DNA of 64,000 nucleotides, taken from the NCBI GenBank assembly GCA_940671915.1, contig CALNVZ010002100.1, positions 8,469,562-8,533,561 on the forward strand, given 5' to 3'. Position numbers and translations under genes: made by a program. This document shows, piece by piece, positions 34,621 through 47,040 of this stretch (position 1 is the stretch's first letter; each line of letters begins with the position of its first letter). Source of the stretch: Paracentrotus lividus (Eukaryota > Echinodermata > Echinoidea > Camarodonta > Echinidae). The notes under the pieces are model-generated. The model was given only the letters and a program-made list of their open reading frames with translations, was not told the origin of the DNA and made no database searches.

Positions 34621-37600
34621 GAATTTTTTTTTTAAATTTGTAGATTACTATTCGCTTTTCATTTTTAATCAATATCTTTGAACGCATCGATTTTTTTCCT
34701 CCTCGATTAAAAAAATAAATTAAAAAAATGATATAAAATCTTCCTATTTATGTCGGAGAAGAGATTATGGATAATCAATCGACATGTAATTCAATATAAC
34801 TGTGGTCTCTTAATCTTTATTACATTTGGGAATTAGCTATATTTATATATGTTATGTAATTATCAATAATACTTAATGCTGCTAGCGCCTTTCATAGTCG
34901 CCTCACTAAGCCTGGTAATAGTTAGTTAACATTAAAGCCTTATAAACACCCGAGTACGATACATGTATAAAAGTGATACATAAATGTAAACTATTATTAG
35001 TAAACTCTATCATGCATGAAGTATGTTTAGAAGATTTCGTCAAGTGGTATTTATGTAATTTAAGAAACAGAAACCTTCATATTTTGGTTAAAGAAAAAAA
35101 ATATTATGATGTTATCTAGGAATACGGTATAAAACCAAAAGCCTTGGACCACGGAAAGAATAAGGGAACGGAAGAGAAACACAGATAGGAGAGAACTGGG
35201 TAGACAAAAAGGAAAGAGAGGTAAAAGAGAATGAAAAAAACAGCAACAAGAAACAGACAGAAAGTAGAGAAGAGGAGAGATGAGAGAGAGACGAGAGAGA
35301 GAGAAAGGGAAGAGAGGGAAGAGATAACGAATGAATACAATATAAGTGGAGTGAGACTGGAAGATGAAAATAGAAAAAAAACTAAAAAAGAACATTATGA
35401 GACAATTGAGATCTGAAACCTAAAAAAAGTTTTATCATAGTACACAAAAGTCGTATTGGAACATAACATGGGCAATATATTTTTCTCTTGAAAAGATATA
35501 ATAAAGCGATAATAACCTGGATTTTCGAAAACATTGCGGTGCCCTAAAGGCATCTTTCATGAAGCTAGGCCTAAAATAGGCTTATGGTTATTGAAATAAA
35601 CAACTCCAGCACAAACCTTTTGTAAAAATCTTGTGAAAATTTAGAGCTGACCATGCGTTCCTTGATTAAATTAATGTGGGGGTGGGTACCAATGACTGGC
35701 GACACAGCCAGAGAATAGAAATAACAATCAATTTTATATTGAATAAGGAAAGATAAAGAAGAAGAAAGAAAAAAACCAGTCAAAGGGGCAAGTAAGTATA
35801 GGTAATAAGATAGAATAACAGGATATTGAACAATTCTTATTGTTTTGTAGTGTTTAATTAGGAAAATGTTTTTCTATTTTCATAATTATTTGTTTTTGTT
35901 TGTATAATATGTTATCGTATGACATCAATGTTTTATATGTACATGTATTTTACACGCTTTTTTATGAAATTATGGAAAATAAACTTATGAAACTTTGATG
36001 AAAAAAAGGAAAGACATGCTTTAAAAAAGTTGAAACGAAAAAATAAAATCAAAATAAATTAGCATTGGGAAGAAACCCCTTTTATCCCTTTTTTTCTCGG
36101 AGGGGGGGGGCTGGTTTATAAAATATGCAAATAAAAAAACAATAACCAACTTGGGCAACTACTGACAGGTGGGCAGACCAGCAAACTCAGATAGATCACT
36201 CTGTATACACAGGATTTCCCAGCATTTTCGAAGAAAAATTCCCTATTTTTCCCGATGAAATCTAAAATACCCTGATACTTACTTATTTAACCACAATTTT
36301 CGTTTGCGACTGCTTTTCTTTGTTGTTGCGCAGTTGTGAAGTTATTGCAGTTAGAAAATACTTGTTCTGATTAACTAAAACTTTCGATTTCGGACAATCA
36401 AATTCCCTTTTCGCTTGATTTGAATTATTAATGGCTCCGTTCACATCGGCCTTGCGTATAAGACACGATTGATTATCCCATTATTGACCAAGGCACATAA
36501 GATAATTTTTGAAGTTTATTTTTATTCTATTTTTTTAATTGATTGTTTCCTAAACCATGTATCCGCGGTATTGAATAATAAAAAAAAAAAAGTACCTTCA
36601 TCCACCACAATAACCATTCTGGCAACTTTTTTGGCTTACCAACCCTCGGTGCTATCCCATTAAAACGCTTTTAGGTTGTAGGGTGCTATGGTGGTCTTTA
36701 ACATCTATGTTTAAAAACGATGGTTTCTGTCTAAGTGAGGGTTGATAAAAAAGTGTGACCGGTAAAAGAATATAAATAATAAAAGCATTCTACCGGTATG
36801 GTAAATAGCAGAGAGAAAAAAAAACCTTAACAATCAATTGTCATTTATTTCTTCAATTTTTTTTTTTCGTCTAAGAATAACCATAAGCAGTAGTATAACG
36901 AGTGGTGCATCCCGAAAATTGAGGGGAAAATAGGTGCACGGGCGAAAATTTTTTCCAATTTTAACATAATAACGTCAATCTTTTTGTTTTTTTTTTTAGA
37001 TCATAGAGGAGTGCGGAGCTCCTGCATCCCGTCTGGATCCGCCACTCCAGGTTCCCGGAGAGTTGAGAGGGGACAAACACATTCAAATGAAATTTAAGCT
37101 GGAGCAAAATGATGTGGCTAGAGCCAAAAAACAAACAAACAAACAATAAACAATAGTTAATAATAATAATATAATAATAATAAAATAAATAAACAATAAA
37201 TAATAAAAAAATAATAATAGTTATCCAAGCTTAATGAAACAACAGTTAAATTCTGCTGGTTTTTTCTTTTAGAACTTCGTATTTTTAAGGTAATAAATTG
37301 CTCCAAATGATAAAAAATATAGAAATACCAAATTTTAGTTTAACATTTAAAAGTGTTAGAACGTTTATACTTTGGTATTCACAGAAAACAATTACATGTA
37401 TATTTTCAAGTCGAAAATATTTATATTTCATTATACCCGATTGTTAGTTTACATGTAAAAAATAGCCCTTAAACAGGAGGGAAAACTACTGAGCACAAAC
37501 AAAAATAAGCTTAATCATTTTTTCGATAACACAACAGCGCCCCCATTGGTGACATAAGGATATGAAGGTAAAAAACATACGCGCCCCATTTGGTGCATGA

Positions 37601-37639
37601 GGAAATTGAGTAAAAAAAACACAAAAAACAAAAGTTCTG
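34621..37639. other. Spacer with purine tract and repeat fragments
   Basis: 35130-35400 is purine-rich. 35978-35983 AATAAA followed by an A-rich tail at 36001 could be a retroelement 3' end. A G run lies near 36103. 36895-37050 has GTGGTGCATCCCG ... GGATCCGCCACTCC ends of the G-run element class. 37060-37135 (GACAAACACATTCAA ... GAGCAAAATGATGTGGCT) matches the right arm of the foldback at 19523-20493. No gene. Confidence 0.45.
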
Positions 37640-38302
37640 CGTTGGTTCGGACGCACTTCGAACTATGAAGGAACTTCACCCAAAGCCGCTAAACGATCAA
37701 GAGCGATTTGCCCACGCCGCTTTCAAAGCGTCTTTATAAGGTTAACAACGCGAAATCTGTTACGCGAACGGCTATTATATAACGATATTCATGTGTTGAG
37801 GTCTTATCACACAAAATTTGCATGTTCAATATCAAAATTGACCTCACGCGTTCCTCGTGCGTTTCTTTGCGGATACCAACGAAGAGCAAAACGCTTTTCT
37901 ACGTTTGCCCAAGCGATTTTTTCGAACGACACGTCCGCGCTCATGAACTTACGCGAAAATGCCAATTAACATTCCACGACGTCGGGCAGTCGTTACTCAA
38001 TACGCACGATGTTTGGCGTTTCCTAACGTTTTTAACACGTCTAAACACGCTGAGACTAAGTTGGGCATGCTGTTCAGTCCGTTGCTAACCGCAGGCACTC
38101 GTTAGGGGAACGCTTAAGCACGCGCCAGTTCATCGTTACCCTGACGCTATTTATTCGCTTCTCAGTCGTTTAGAGCTCAATTAAAAATGCCAGTTTTGGC
38201 AGGGAAAATGGAGCGTTCTTGAGCGTATTTTGGACATAGTCATAATTTCGAACGTGAAATACGTGATACGCTAGACCACGTTACCTGATCACACCTTAGT
38301 GT
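37640..38302. repeat. CpG-rich repeat, right-end type
   Basis: Dense in ACG/CGT words and ends GACCACGTTACCTGATCACACCTT, whose terminal 20 bases are an approximate inverted match of the start at 34290. The 88-codon frame at 37822 is stop-poor because of CpG richness and lacks support as a gene. Confidence 0.5.
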
Positions 38303-38380
38303 AGGCCCATCAAGAAGAACATTAATTAGCCACAAATGTGCGACACAGTGGGTTATTTACTTACAATGCTTAGTTAATAT

Positions 38381-39245
38381 TCAAAGATTCAAGATCCAAG
38401 ATTACTTTTTGATTTATCCTTTCTGTTTTTCAAAGTTAACAAAATAAATAATCAAATATTAAGCAACATTCAGTATGAACATAGACTATTTTGTTCAAAG
38501 TAACAGAGAAAAAATTATAATGAAAATTAGAACCAGAAGAAGCAAAGCTTTAAGGCGCTGGTCCTTTAATATAAAATAGAATACAAAATAGCAAGTTTTA
38601 ATTATTTATTTTTTTTTTTACTGAAAATATTCATTGAATAATCAAATTGAATAAATCTTAATTGAATAAATTCTGCCCATGCCCAACCGGATAAAAACTG
38701 ACATAACAAGCGAACGCACTGTAACCATTACTATCATGCCGGTGATGAAGGCAAGAAAAATAATTTACAATTTACTTACAAAAAGAAGGAAAAAGCAAAC
38801 AAAACTTAGAGAGACAAAAAATACCCGTGTCGAGGGACTAGGGTGGGGAAAGGGGGGGTGGGTGTCAAGATTTTAAGATTAAATGTTTTTTTTTTATTAG
38901 GTGCATGACAAAGTAAAGTTTGTCTTAGGTGTTATTTGATTCCTTGGTGGATATCGTCTTGTCATTAGAGAAAAGATGATATTAGTGGTTATATGATGAT
39001 AACATAATAATTTAAGTTTGCGTTTTAAAAAATTATGCTTCTTATCTCACGCATGTCTTCTGGGTAGAGAATTCCATAATTCTAAGGGGCAGTAAAATAA
39101 TAAGTGTTTTGTGTGCACGTGACGCTTCTTCGGTAAGTGGTAATGTTAATTTTGCCTGGTAGGATACTGATGTATTTCATTATTTGATAAACAATGTTTG
39201 CCAAGCGCTGGGGGCAATTCTGATTTTGTTTCTGGAACAGAGTAC
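38381..39245 (-). pseudogene. 5'-truncated LINE: reverse-transcriptase C-terminus plus 3' UTR
   Basis: On the - strand from about 39245: VPETKSELPPALGKHCLS, NNEIHQYPTRQN, stop, HYHLPKKRHVHTKHLLFYC, PLELWNSLPRRHA, stop, KKHNFLKRKLKLL. The order H-x-Y-x-TR ... HLPK-R ... LF-x-GP-x-LWNSLP ... F-KRKLK is the standard C-terminal tail of non-LTR retrotransposon reverse transcriptases (family knowledge). Two in-frame stops show decay. The - strand 3' end near 38381 carries a GATCTTGAATCTTTGAAT repeat, like a short-repeat LINE tail. The catalytic RT domain is absent. Confidence 0.75.
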
Positions 39246-39562
39246 TGCAAGGTTAAGTTTATATAAGTCATGAACTTTTAAACATTATTAGAAAAACAAA
39301 CAGTGAATCACGTATGGTGATTGAGAGGTTATTCGAGAAAAAAAGGACATTTATTGATTGCTCCGTTTCCATTCTCTCGTGTTGTTCATCTTGGCCTCGT
39401 GCATCCTTCCGTCAAACCTGTTTTACTACATTAAAGACATTTGACGATTTTTTTGTTGACAAGAGATATTATTCATCTATCGATAAAAATAATTATAATT
39501 ATGTTTTTTTATCTATCTGCATTGCACCTTCCTCTCTCGTCTTCTCCCTCTCTCTCTCTCTC

Positions 39563-39596
<34 letters not shown>

Positions 39597-40516
39597 CCTG
39601 GATTTACTTTTCCTTCTCTCTCTTGTTTTGGGTGGCTTTTGGTGTTTTTTTTAAAGTGGAACACAACTCAAAGAATCTTGGGAAAAGGGAGAGCACTGAA
39701 CTCCGCGCATGGTTAGTGGCCTGTTATGCTTGATCTAGATTATAATATCCAATAAAACATAGCAGACAAGGGAAAACTTTACCCTCTCTGTTCATGCTCT
39801 CTCTCTCTCTCTCCCGTCTATTCCTCTTTAATGTATTTTACACCTACCATACTCAATTTAAGATGCTTTCATGGCCGTATTCTGCCGTCTCCTGGTAGAG
39901 TGTATATACACAAACATGCGCAATCATGAAACACCAATTTAGCTCCAACCGGACTCGTACCAAGATGGATGATGGAAGAAATTGCTTCGACAACCTCCGG
40001 TTATTAACATTGCCCAAATATACATAGTCAGATTGTGTGCAACGAAACAATCTTAAAGGCAATTTTCTGCTGTTTGAAAGTTTTTTTTTCTTCAGATTAG
40101 TCATGTTATTCTAAAAAATTGTGAAAAGCTATATTATTATTTGATGTTAACACAATGAGCCTACATGATGCCTTTTAAATAATCCTCTTCAATATTTTTG
40201 TGATTTGAAATCAATCGTATCACTTAACAAAAACAAAAGAGTATTGATGGATTACTAATTAAAATTTTTTCTCCCTTATTAAGTGTCCATATTTTCCCCA
40301 AAAAGTTTCATGATTGTATTTTTACTGCTTTTTAGCTAAATGATAATAACTACAAAAAATGAATTGCATGTAAAATGGTTTATGAAATGTACATGTATAT
40401 GAAAGATAGCGTCTTTAACCAAAACACATTTTAATACGAACACGGTAAGGCAGCGAAAGGAATAAGATGAAGTGGTATATAGGCCTACATGTATATTATG
40501 AAAGGAAGAGAGAAAG

Positions 40517-40576
<60 letters not shown>

Positions 40577-41330
40577 AAAGGGTAAGGATAGACAACAAAA
40601 TTTGCCTACAATTTATGAGTAAATCTGTACAGTGTCAACTACACTGATAGTCCCGTAACACATTATTGATTTCTATTTTCAATTTCAAGATGAAGAGAAA
40701 GCAGTATCAAAAAAGAAATTTATATAAACACATAGATTGCTTTATTTTTGTACTAAACTGCATTATATAGGGTCCAAGTTTTATTTTGCTCTATATTTTT
40801 GACTACTTCAAATAGATATATTTCTTGTTTTATCGAAACGCTGCATTGCCACTAAAAGCGTGAGATGTAAAATATGACATACAAAAATTCACTATAATAA
40901 ATCCCTTTCCTTTTATGCCTGTGCTTGAATTTGTGATTAATTTCATCTAACAACGAGGTCGAAAGACTTCAAAGCCTGATAATAAACTGACATATTTAAT
41001 ATAAACCATGCAACTCAGGGCCTTCAACGCATTACGTGTCAAGCTGAGTAGGGGACCCTTATTGTCAAAATTTATTTCTACTGTGAATCCTTGATTTGAT
41101 TAAAGTTTTCACTAAACGTGATCTTGAGGGGCGCCATTCATTTTAGACGTGTGGCGATTTTCTGTTTTCATTTGGTTTGTGCTTTCTTTGTGGTACAATT
41201 GATAAAGAAGTAAAAGCTTCATTTCCTATTGGACTGTAATTTCCTTTCTTTCCTTGGTATAATACTCTGATGGTGAGAATATTAGAATTCCTCAATAGTA
41301 GAACTGTCGTAGTTTAGTTGGTCGTATACA
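39246..41330. other. Spacer with CT and GA microsatellites
   Basis: CT runs at 39546-39598 and 39796-39813; GA run at 40518-40573. The long frames over 39314-39733 read through the CT run. No gene supported. Confidence 0.45.
40518..40573. repeat. GA microsatellite
   Basis: Nearly pure (GA)n over about 55 bp. Confidence 0.95.
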
Positions 41331-41565
41331 ACCGGACGTGTTGGCGCAATCAGTAGAGCGTCTCCCTCATGAATGGGAGACCGTGGGTTCGATCCCCGGC
41401 CGAGTCATACCAAAGACAAAAAAAGGATCCTCTGCCTACTTGCCAGGCGCTCGGTATTTGTAAATTGAGAGGGGTAATTACAACATTCTCTCACGTCCCT
41501 GGTTATGCAGGGCCCGCTGGCAGACCAGTTCATTAAGAGCTGAAGTGAATATTATTATTTTCACT
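41331..41565 (+). mobile_element. tRNA-derived SINE
   Basis: The head has RNA polymerase III boxes: A box TGGCGCAATCAG (41342-41353) and B box GGTTCGATCCC (41386-41396). An anticodon-like arm GTCTCCC/GGGAGAC encloses an 8-base loop containing CAT. The acceptor stem does not pair well, so it is not a working tRNA gene. A tRNA-unrelated body follows (TCATACCAAAGAC ... TTGCCAGGCGCTCGG) with a tail near TATTATTATT (41549-41558). This layout is typical of a tRNA-headed SINE. Confidence 0.8.
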
Positions 41566-41769
41566 TGACTGGGAATAAGTCGTGAGTTCCATTTGCTTCA
41601 CTACACCCATGTGTAAGAGCTTGCCCACTAAGCTATGACCGGTGAACGAGAAAAGTTAGTTAAAATAATAATTTAAAAAATAAGAAAAACTAAATACTAT
41701 GGGATATGATAATAAAAACTACTAATATCAAGTGAAGTTGTTATGTTCGATGTACAAATTTCTATAAAT

Positions 41770-41955
41770 AGTGTTCTTGTCAATTAAGTTCCTCCTTTTC
41801 CCCCTTTTTTTTTTCTTTTTACCTCCATCACTTATTAATATTATTTTTGTTATTGTTGTTATAAACATTATTTTGTAATTGTTGATACAATGTTTTACTG
41901 ACCTGTACACATTGATTGTATTTGATTGAATAAAACACTTAATTTAAAAAAAAAG
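41770..41955 (+). other. Polyadenylated 3' end, retroelement or transcript
   Basis: AATAAA at 41929-41934 precedes an A-rich tail (41944-41960). Could be a LINE 3' end or a processed transcript end; no coding part seen. Confidence 0.3.
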
Positions 41956-42208
41956 TAAAAAAAGTGAAATGTATTAGAAAGAATGGTTGATAAATAATGA
42001 AACTGGAACGAGAAGATAATCCATCCTTATATCATCCAGGTATCCTGCCTCCTAGTACATAGGGTGTGGAGGTGAGATGGATAAGTAGGTCGTGCGATAC
42101 TGTCAAAAGAATCCCCTAAAGATTCGCGATCAGGAATTTACTTTGTAATTCTATACTGCACTCTCATTCCCTAATTTCTATCCTTATTATTCCCCCTATT
42201 TTCCCCCA

Positions 42209-42277
<69 letters not shown>

Positions 42278-44168
42278 CTTCGAACCTCTGCCTTTTCCTC
42301 TGTCTCTTCCTATACCTACCCCGGTCAGTCTAAAAAAGATGTTTACATAATAATTCGTAAATAATTTCATTTAGTTTTGGCATGACTTATAAAGGACAAT
42401 ATGCCGGTAAATCCTCAAATCCAATTAGAGAACTTAAAGAGTTGCAATGTAGGCTATAATACAGTGATTAATTCTTTTTTTTTTTCTTCTTCTTTTTTTT
42501 ATTATGATCAATTTCACAGATTAGATAGGCCTGATTCGCTGCACATTGTTCAACATGTTCAATATGTACAACGATCTCAAAGGCCTCACACTGATGTCAT
42601 CCCTGCATGATAATTTGTTATGCTACCCCGGCCCCTTCCTCCTCAAGAACAAATCTTATTTTAACTTGTGATGAAAGGTCGTATCTGGTCACGTGATCTT
42701 CCCGACGCCTTCTTAAAGCTGAAATTATTCCATTAAATCTCATATTTTGTTGCCTTGGCACAACCTGCTCTCCCTCCAGCGCTGTGCCTCTTTGCAGAAA
42801 TCCAATTTCTACGAGTCACCAGTAAGCATCTGCCGTCCAAATGACTTGATTAAATCATACGGTTTGGTTTGTCGTGCCATAACAGGCTTCAGAAGATGTA
42901 AAGACTCAATTACCACGGCTCCTCTCTACATTGAATCTTCAAATAGCAGAATGTAAAAACAGTAGGTATAAAACACGCATGACCATATCGAAATGTAAAG
43001 TAGTGTTGAAGAATGTACAGTTTAAGTGTAGATCTTCAAGACGTCTTTAAAATTAAACAAGAATAGTTCATAACTACACACTGAAGACAGTTACATCGAG
43101 CAAAATTAGTTTTTACGCAATAATACCATATATTTTAATATTCCAGACATTCTACACCTAAGCCCTAGAAAGCCTCTTTATTCAATATCAAAAATTAAAT
43201 TTGTATTTTCAAGTATCTCATTTCAGATTAATAATCTTTAGACTATATAATTACATGTAACGCCAATGAATTAAAAAATCATGTATCATTACGGGAAAGA
43301 AAAAAAAAGAAAAAAGAATGAATCTTGAATCTTGAAGTTTGCTTTAAATAAGGAGATATACGTCTGGTTGTCTTATATCTGCATATGTAATATGAAATGC
43401 AAATCAAACTTGAAATACATGTATATATATATACCGCAGCTGAATATATACGGCAGAGGAATGGAGAAAATGGTCTTGTTGCAGAGGAATACTTTGAAAA
43501 ATTTAATAGACAAATCAGACAAATTTCCATACAGGGTTTACAAAATTACAAAGTTGTTTCAATCTTAATAATTAGCATCGCATTTGTTTAGATTCAATCA
43601 ATTTTCTCTTTGAGCTGAATTAGGTCAACTGGGGAGGGGTACAGCTGGCGGTGACGTAATATAAAAATGATCTTAATCTAGCCCTTATCTTCTCATATTC
43701 AATTATATTTATATTGTGATGGTATGCAAGGGGTTAAATTCAGTGATCTTATTAGGGCTAACTTCACGCTTGATTGGATATAACTATGCGACAGGTGGCG
43801 TCCTAACCGTATACATGCTGTGTTTTCATTAGAACTGAGGGAAAATCAACATTTAATTACATCTGATAATTCCTTGTCTTTTACATGTATAGCAGTGCTA
43901 GAGAGGGATGGAGAAAGGCGGGGAGTCTACCGTGTTTTCACCATGGGCCCAATGAGCCGAGAATGAGTCGTCAATTTATTTCAAGCGTCGACCAAAAAAC
44001 AGTTTAGTAGGAGTTCAAGGTCACATTTCAAGCTGCTGTCAATCCATGAAAATAATATTGTATTCATATTCATAATTATACGCAGAACTGAAAAACCACA
44101 ATACGACGATTTGAAGATGACAATCAAAGTCAACTTTAAGGCTTGATGTAGCGAGACAAGTGTGACGT
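41956..44168. other. Spacer with CT microsatellite and a LINE-like tail
   Basis: CT run at 42212-42275. 43319-43336 reads GAATCTTGAATCTTGAA, the same tail type as the LINE at 38381 but on the + strand, so a second LINE 3' end may finish here. The rest shows nothing supported. Confidence 0.35.
42212..42275. repeat. CT microsatellite
   Basis: Nearly pure (CT)n, about 64 bp. Confidence 0.95.
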
Positions 44169-44192
44169 TTCAATTTCAATTTCAATTTCAAC
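44169..44192 (-). repeat. (TTTCAA)n hexanucleotide repeat
   Basis: Four tandem TTTCAA units. On the - strand this is (TTGAAA)n, a form often found as a retroelement tail; the - strand sequence ending here shows no recognisable coding part. Confidence 0.6.
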
Positions 44193-45363
44193 TTTAGTTT
44201 TCATTTCCGCAGAAGTCATATGTACATTTTGAACAAAAAAGTATCGTGCCATATAACATTTCAATAAAACATTTTACAAAAAGATTCTTTAACTGCATTA
44301 TACAATTATAATTTTTGGTATATTTAAGGTAATATAATATAAAACAAAATGTATCGATGTTTCCAATGGAAATGGAGGGACCCATTTAAAAGTGAATACT
44401 TGTAGGATATGGGTCCCTCAAAATTACACATTAACCTTAAAGTAAAACATAAAAGTCATATTAACTTAAATTAATCGGTTTGTTCTTTTTCATATCATGA
44501 AGTAGAATAAATAAGGACTGTTACAAGCCTGCGAAGAACAATAACACACAAAAGAAAGAAAAGGACCAAAAAAATAGTTAAAAAGAAAAGAAAACAACAA
44601 CAACAAGATCTTGAAAATACAACACAAAATGTATGTTGCAGGAGAACACATGATACAATTATGTATGCAGTTGAAGTAGTGTTAAGAAATCACTGTTTAA
44701 AACAGAATAAGAATTAGAAGAAGAATTGATTGATTAATATCACCCTTGTATTCAAAACGAGTCCGTGGTGGTTCATAACTTTATTTGTTACTTAGAATAA
44801 ACCGGCACGCTACAACGAATCGTTGAAAATCATGAAGCACTCGTCTCCACTCCTTTGAAACGAGTGAAAATATCCAGCATGCATGCAATGAGCAGAAATC
44901 TGTATCACTATGCCATTTGTACTGAACTCAAAATCACTCGAATCTTAGCTTTACCATTCGATTTAGATTGAAAGCTTCTTCACTCTAAATGTAGAGTGGC
45001 AAAGTCACTCTTTTATGATCGCAGCTTCAGTGGTGGCGGATCCAAATGGGTGCAAGAGCAGCACCCTCTTACACATTGAACATGTCAACTTAACAATATC
45101 CAACAAATTGCCGTCTGCCCCCCCCCCCCATTATCAAATTTTCCATCTGTGCCCCTTATTTCTAGGTCCTTGATCAGCTGTTGTGATTTATACGCTTTGT
45201 GGGATATAACGATTATGATAATTTAGCCGTAATGCATAATATAATGATGAGGGCCATAAGCATGATTGTTTGTCACTGTTAACTGAATGGTTCAAATATC
45301 TGACATTTTATAAATATTTAATGACCTATATCATACCCAAGAATAATATTTTATTAGTTAACA
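44193..45363. other. Spacer
   Basis: Includes a short mirrored block near 44370-44420 (GGGACCCAT / ATGGGTCCC) and a repeat-like segment near 45023-45175 (GTGGCGGATCC, C run at 45119-45129). No gene. Confidence 0.4.
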
Positions 45364-45431
45364 CTATAAGCGCTTAGGAACACCAGGGTGGATATGTATT
45401 AAGCGCTATATAAATGTAACTATTATTATTC
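45364..45431 (+). mobile_element. SINE/LINE 3'-end fragment
   Basis: TAAGCGCTATATAAATGTAA followed by CTATTATTATT is a common conserved 3' end of SINEs and their partner LINEs. Only about 70 bp are recognisable. Confidence 0.5.
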
Positions 45432-45502
45432 CTTCATGCTAATTGAATATACTTACTCGGAGGGGGATATGTTTTATATGGAACTTGATATCTGTTATGA
45501 CA

Positions 45503-45622
45503 TGTGCCCTGTAACATTGAAGAGATACGATCAATTTTACGATCGATTGTAACTCTCAGTAGACGGTTTACCATTGATTTACGATTGATATCGATCGTAA
45601 AATTGATCGTAACTATAATAGA
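45503..45622. mobile_element. Short foldback hairpin
   Basis: Perfect 22-bp arms at 45526-45547 and 45590-45611 (TACGATCAATTTTACGATCG...), with a 42-base loop. Weaker outer pairing is seen between GCCCTGTAAC and AGAGGGC. Confidence 0.65.
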
Positions 45623-45683
45623 GGGCAATGGCATATATTGTAATCAAATAATATGCAATGAGGTCAAGCATTCAAGTTTATAA

Positions 45684-46262
45684 AGGAGAATGAAACCCTA
45701 GGATACAGAAAAATCAAAGAATCAGATCAATGAAAGTTTGAAAAGAATTGAATAAATGATATATAAGAAAGTTATGGGCATTTGAATGTTGTGATCACTA
45801 CCTCTATGGAGATCCTCACACTGGCAACAGGCCCAAGATGTGTGATGTCACACCCACCTGAACAACTCTTCCATTATTTTGGTGGACAAAAAAAAAAAAA
45901 ACCCATAAAAAATACATCTTTTCCTCATTCCAATAGTAGTACAGACTCTTCATTCGTGATTATACTTTATGAAACCTGTGTTACATGTCCTCCCATGAAA
46001 AGAATATCAAATCTACTGCCAGAATTAATATTTAAAAAAAAGACAATTTACTTGGAAATATGTACAAAAGTATTGGGGAAGTATGACATCACACATCTTG
46101 GGGCTGTTGCCAATGTGAGAATCTCCATAGCTGTAGTGATCATAACATTCAAATGCTTGTAACTTTCTTATTATTTGTTCAATTTTTCTCTAATTTATTG
46201 ATCGGTTCCTTTAATTTGTTTGTTTTGTACAACTTAACAGATTCCTCGGGTTTCCTTCTCCT
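45684..46262. mobile_element. TTAA-type foldback MITE, family copy 1
   Basis: Starts AGGAGAATGAAACCC and ends GGGTTTCCTTCTCCT. The right flank is TTAA (46263-46266) and the left is ATAA, one change from TTAA. Arms of about 200 bp share GCATTTGAATGTTGTGATCA, GGAGATCCTCACA and GATGTGTGATGTCA with their complements. The 126-codon frame at 45782 crosses both arms and is not a gene. Confidence 0.85.
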
Positions 46263-47007
46263 TTAATACCAAATTCCCATCCCATTTACTAATTTTTTAT
46301 TCAAATATAATCGTTCCAATTTTACAGATCATTTGTCAAAAGTAATCACGAAGATTTGTGCATGGATATGTGGTATGAATCAGGCCTATACCCGTAAAAT
46401 CATTCGATTTGACAAAATGAATCATGGATCCCATAAATTACTCTGATTCTCTACCCAATTTTAGTTTACCCGTATTGTACGTTAATTTTGTTTCATTCGC
46501 ATAAAAAAGAAGAAAAAGAAAATAGAAACACATTCAACGCTCCAATATCATTGTAGCTTATACTTTTCTCTAAGCTTATCATATTGTTATTCAAACAGTA
46601 CTCTCTTGACTATAATTATGTAGTGAAATAATAGATATGTCTATATTTACTTTTTCTAAGTATACAAGGTCATATTTTGTAGTGACCTTGATTATTGACA
46701 TATGTGAATAATATGGGTTAATGTAAATACTTGTAATCAATCAATGATTTCCGATAGCACGAACGCACTTTACGGTGTGATATGACATCAGCTTGAAATA
46801 GTGAATGACGTTCTTCAATGTGATTAAGCACATAGTATAAAATTATTTCAATATCAATTACTAAGATTAACTGTAAACTTCCCCCCCCCCCATATCAACC
46901 CAAAAGTGCGAATTCTTCCAACAAGCAAATTACAGAGCAACTTCTAATTCATTGCTTTGTTTTCTACTTATGTGAATCTCAATATAAGGATCTATACCAC
47001 TTTGACG

Positions 47008-47040
<33 letters not shown>

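Noticed and set aside
37822..38088. 88-codon frame on the + strand
   Set aside because: Lies in a CpG-rich repeat where stop codons are naturally scarce.
39314..39733. 139-codon frame on the + strand
   Set aside because: Its middle is a CT microsatellite (Leu-Ser repeats) and there are no splice borders or recognisable domain.
41331..41411. Functional tRNA gene
   Set aside because: A and B boxes are present, but the acceptor stem pairs poorly, the anticodon loop is 8 bases, and a SINE body follows.
45782..46162. 126-codon open frame on the + strand
   Set aside because: It runs across both arms of a foldback MITE; the related copy at 53585 does not keep the frame.
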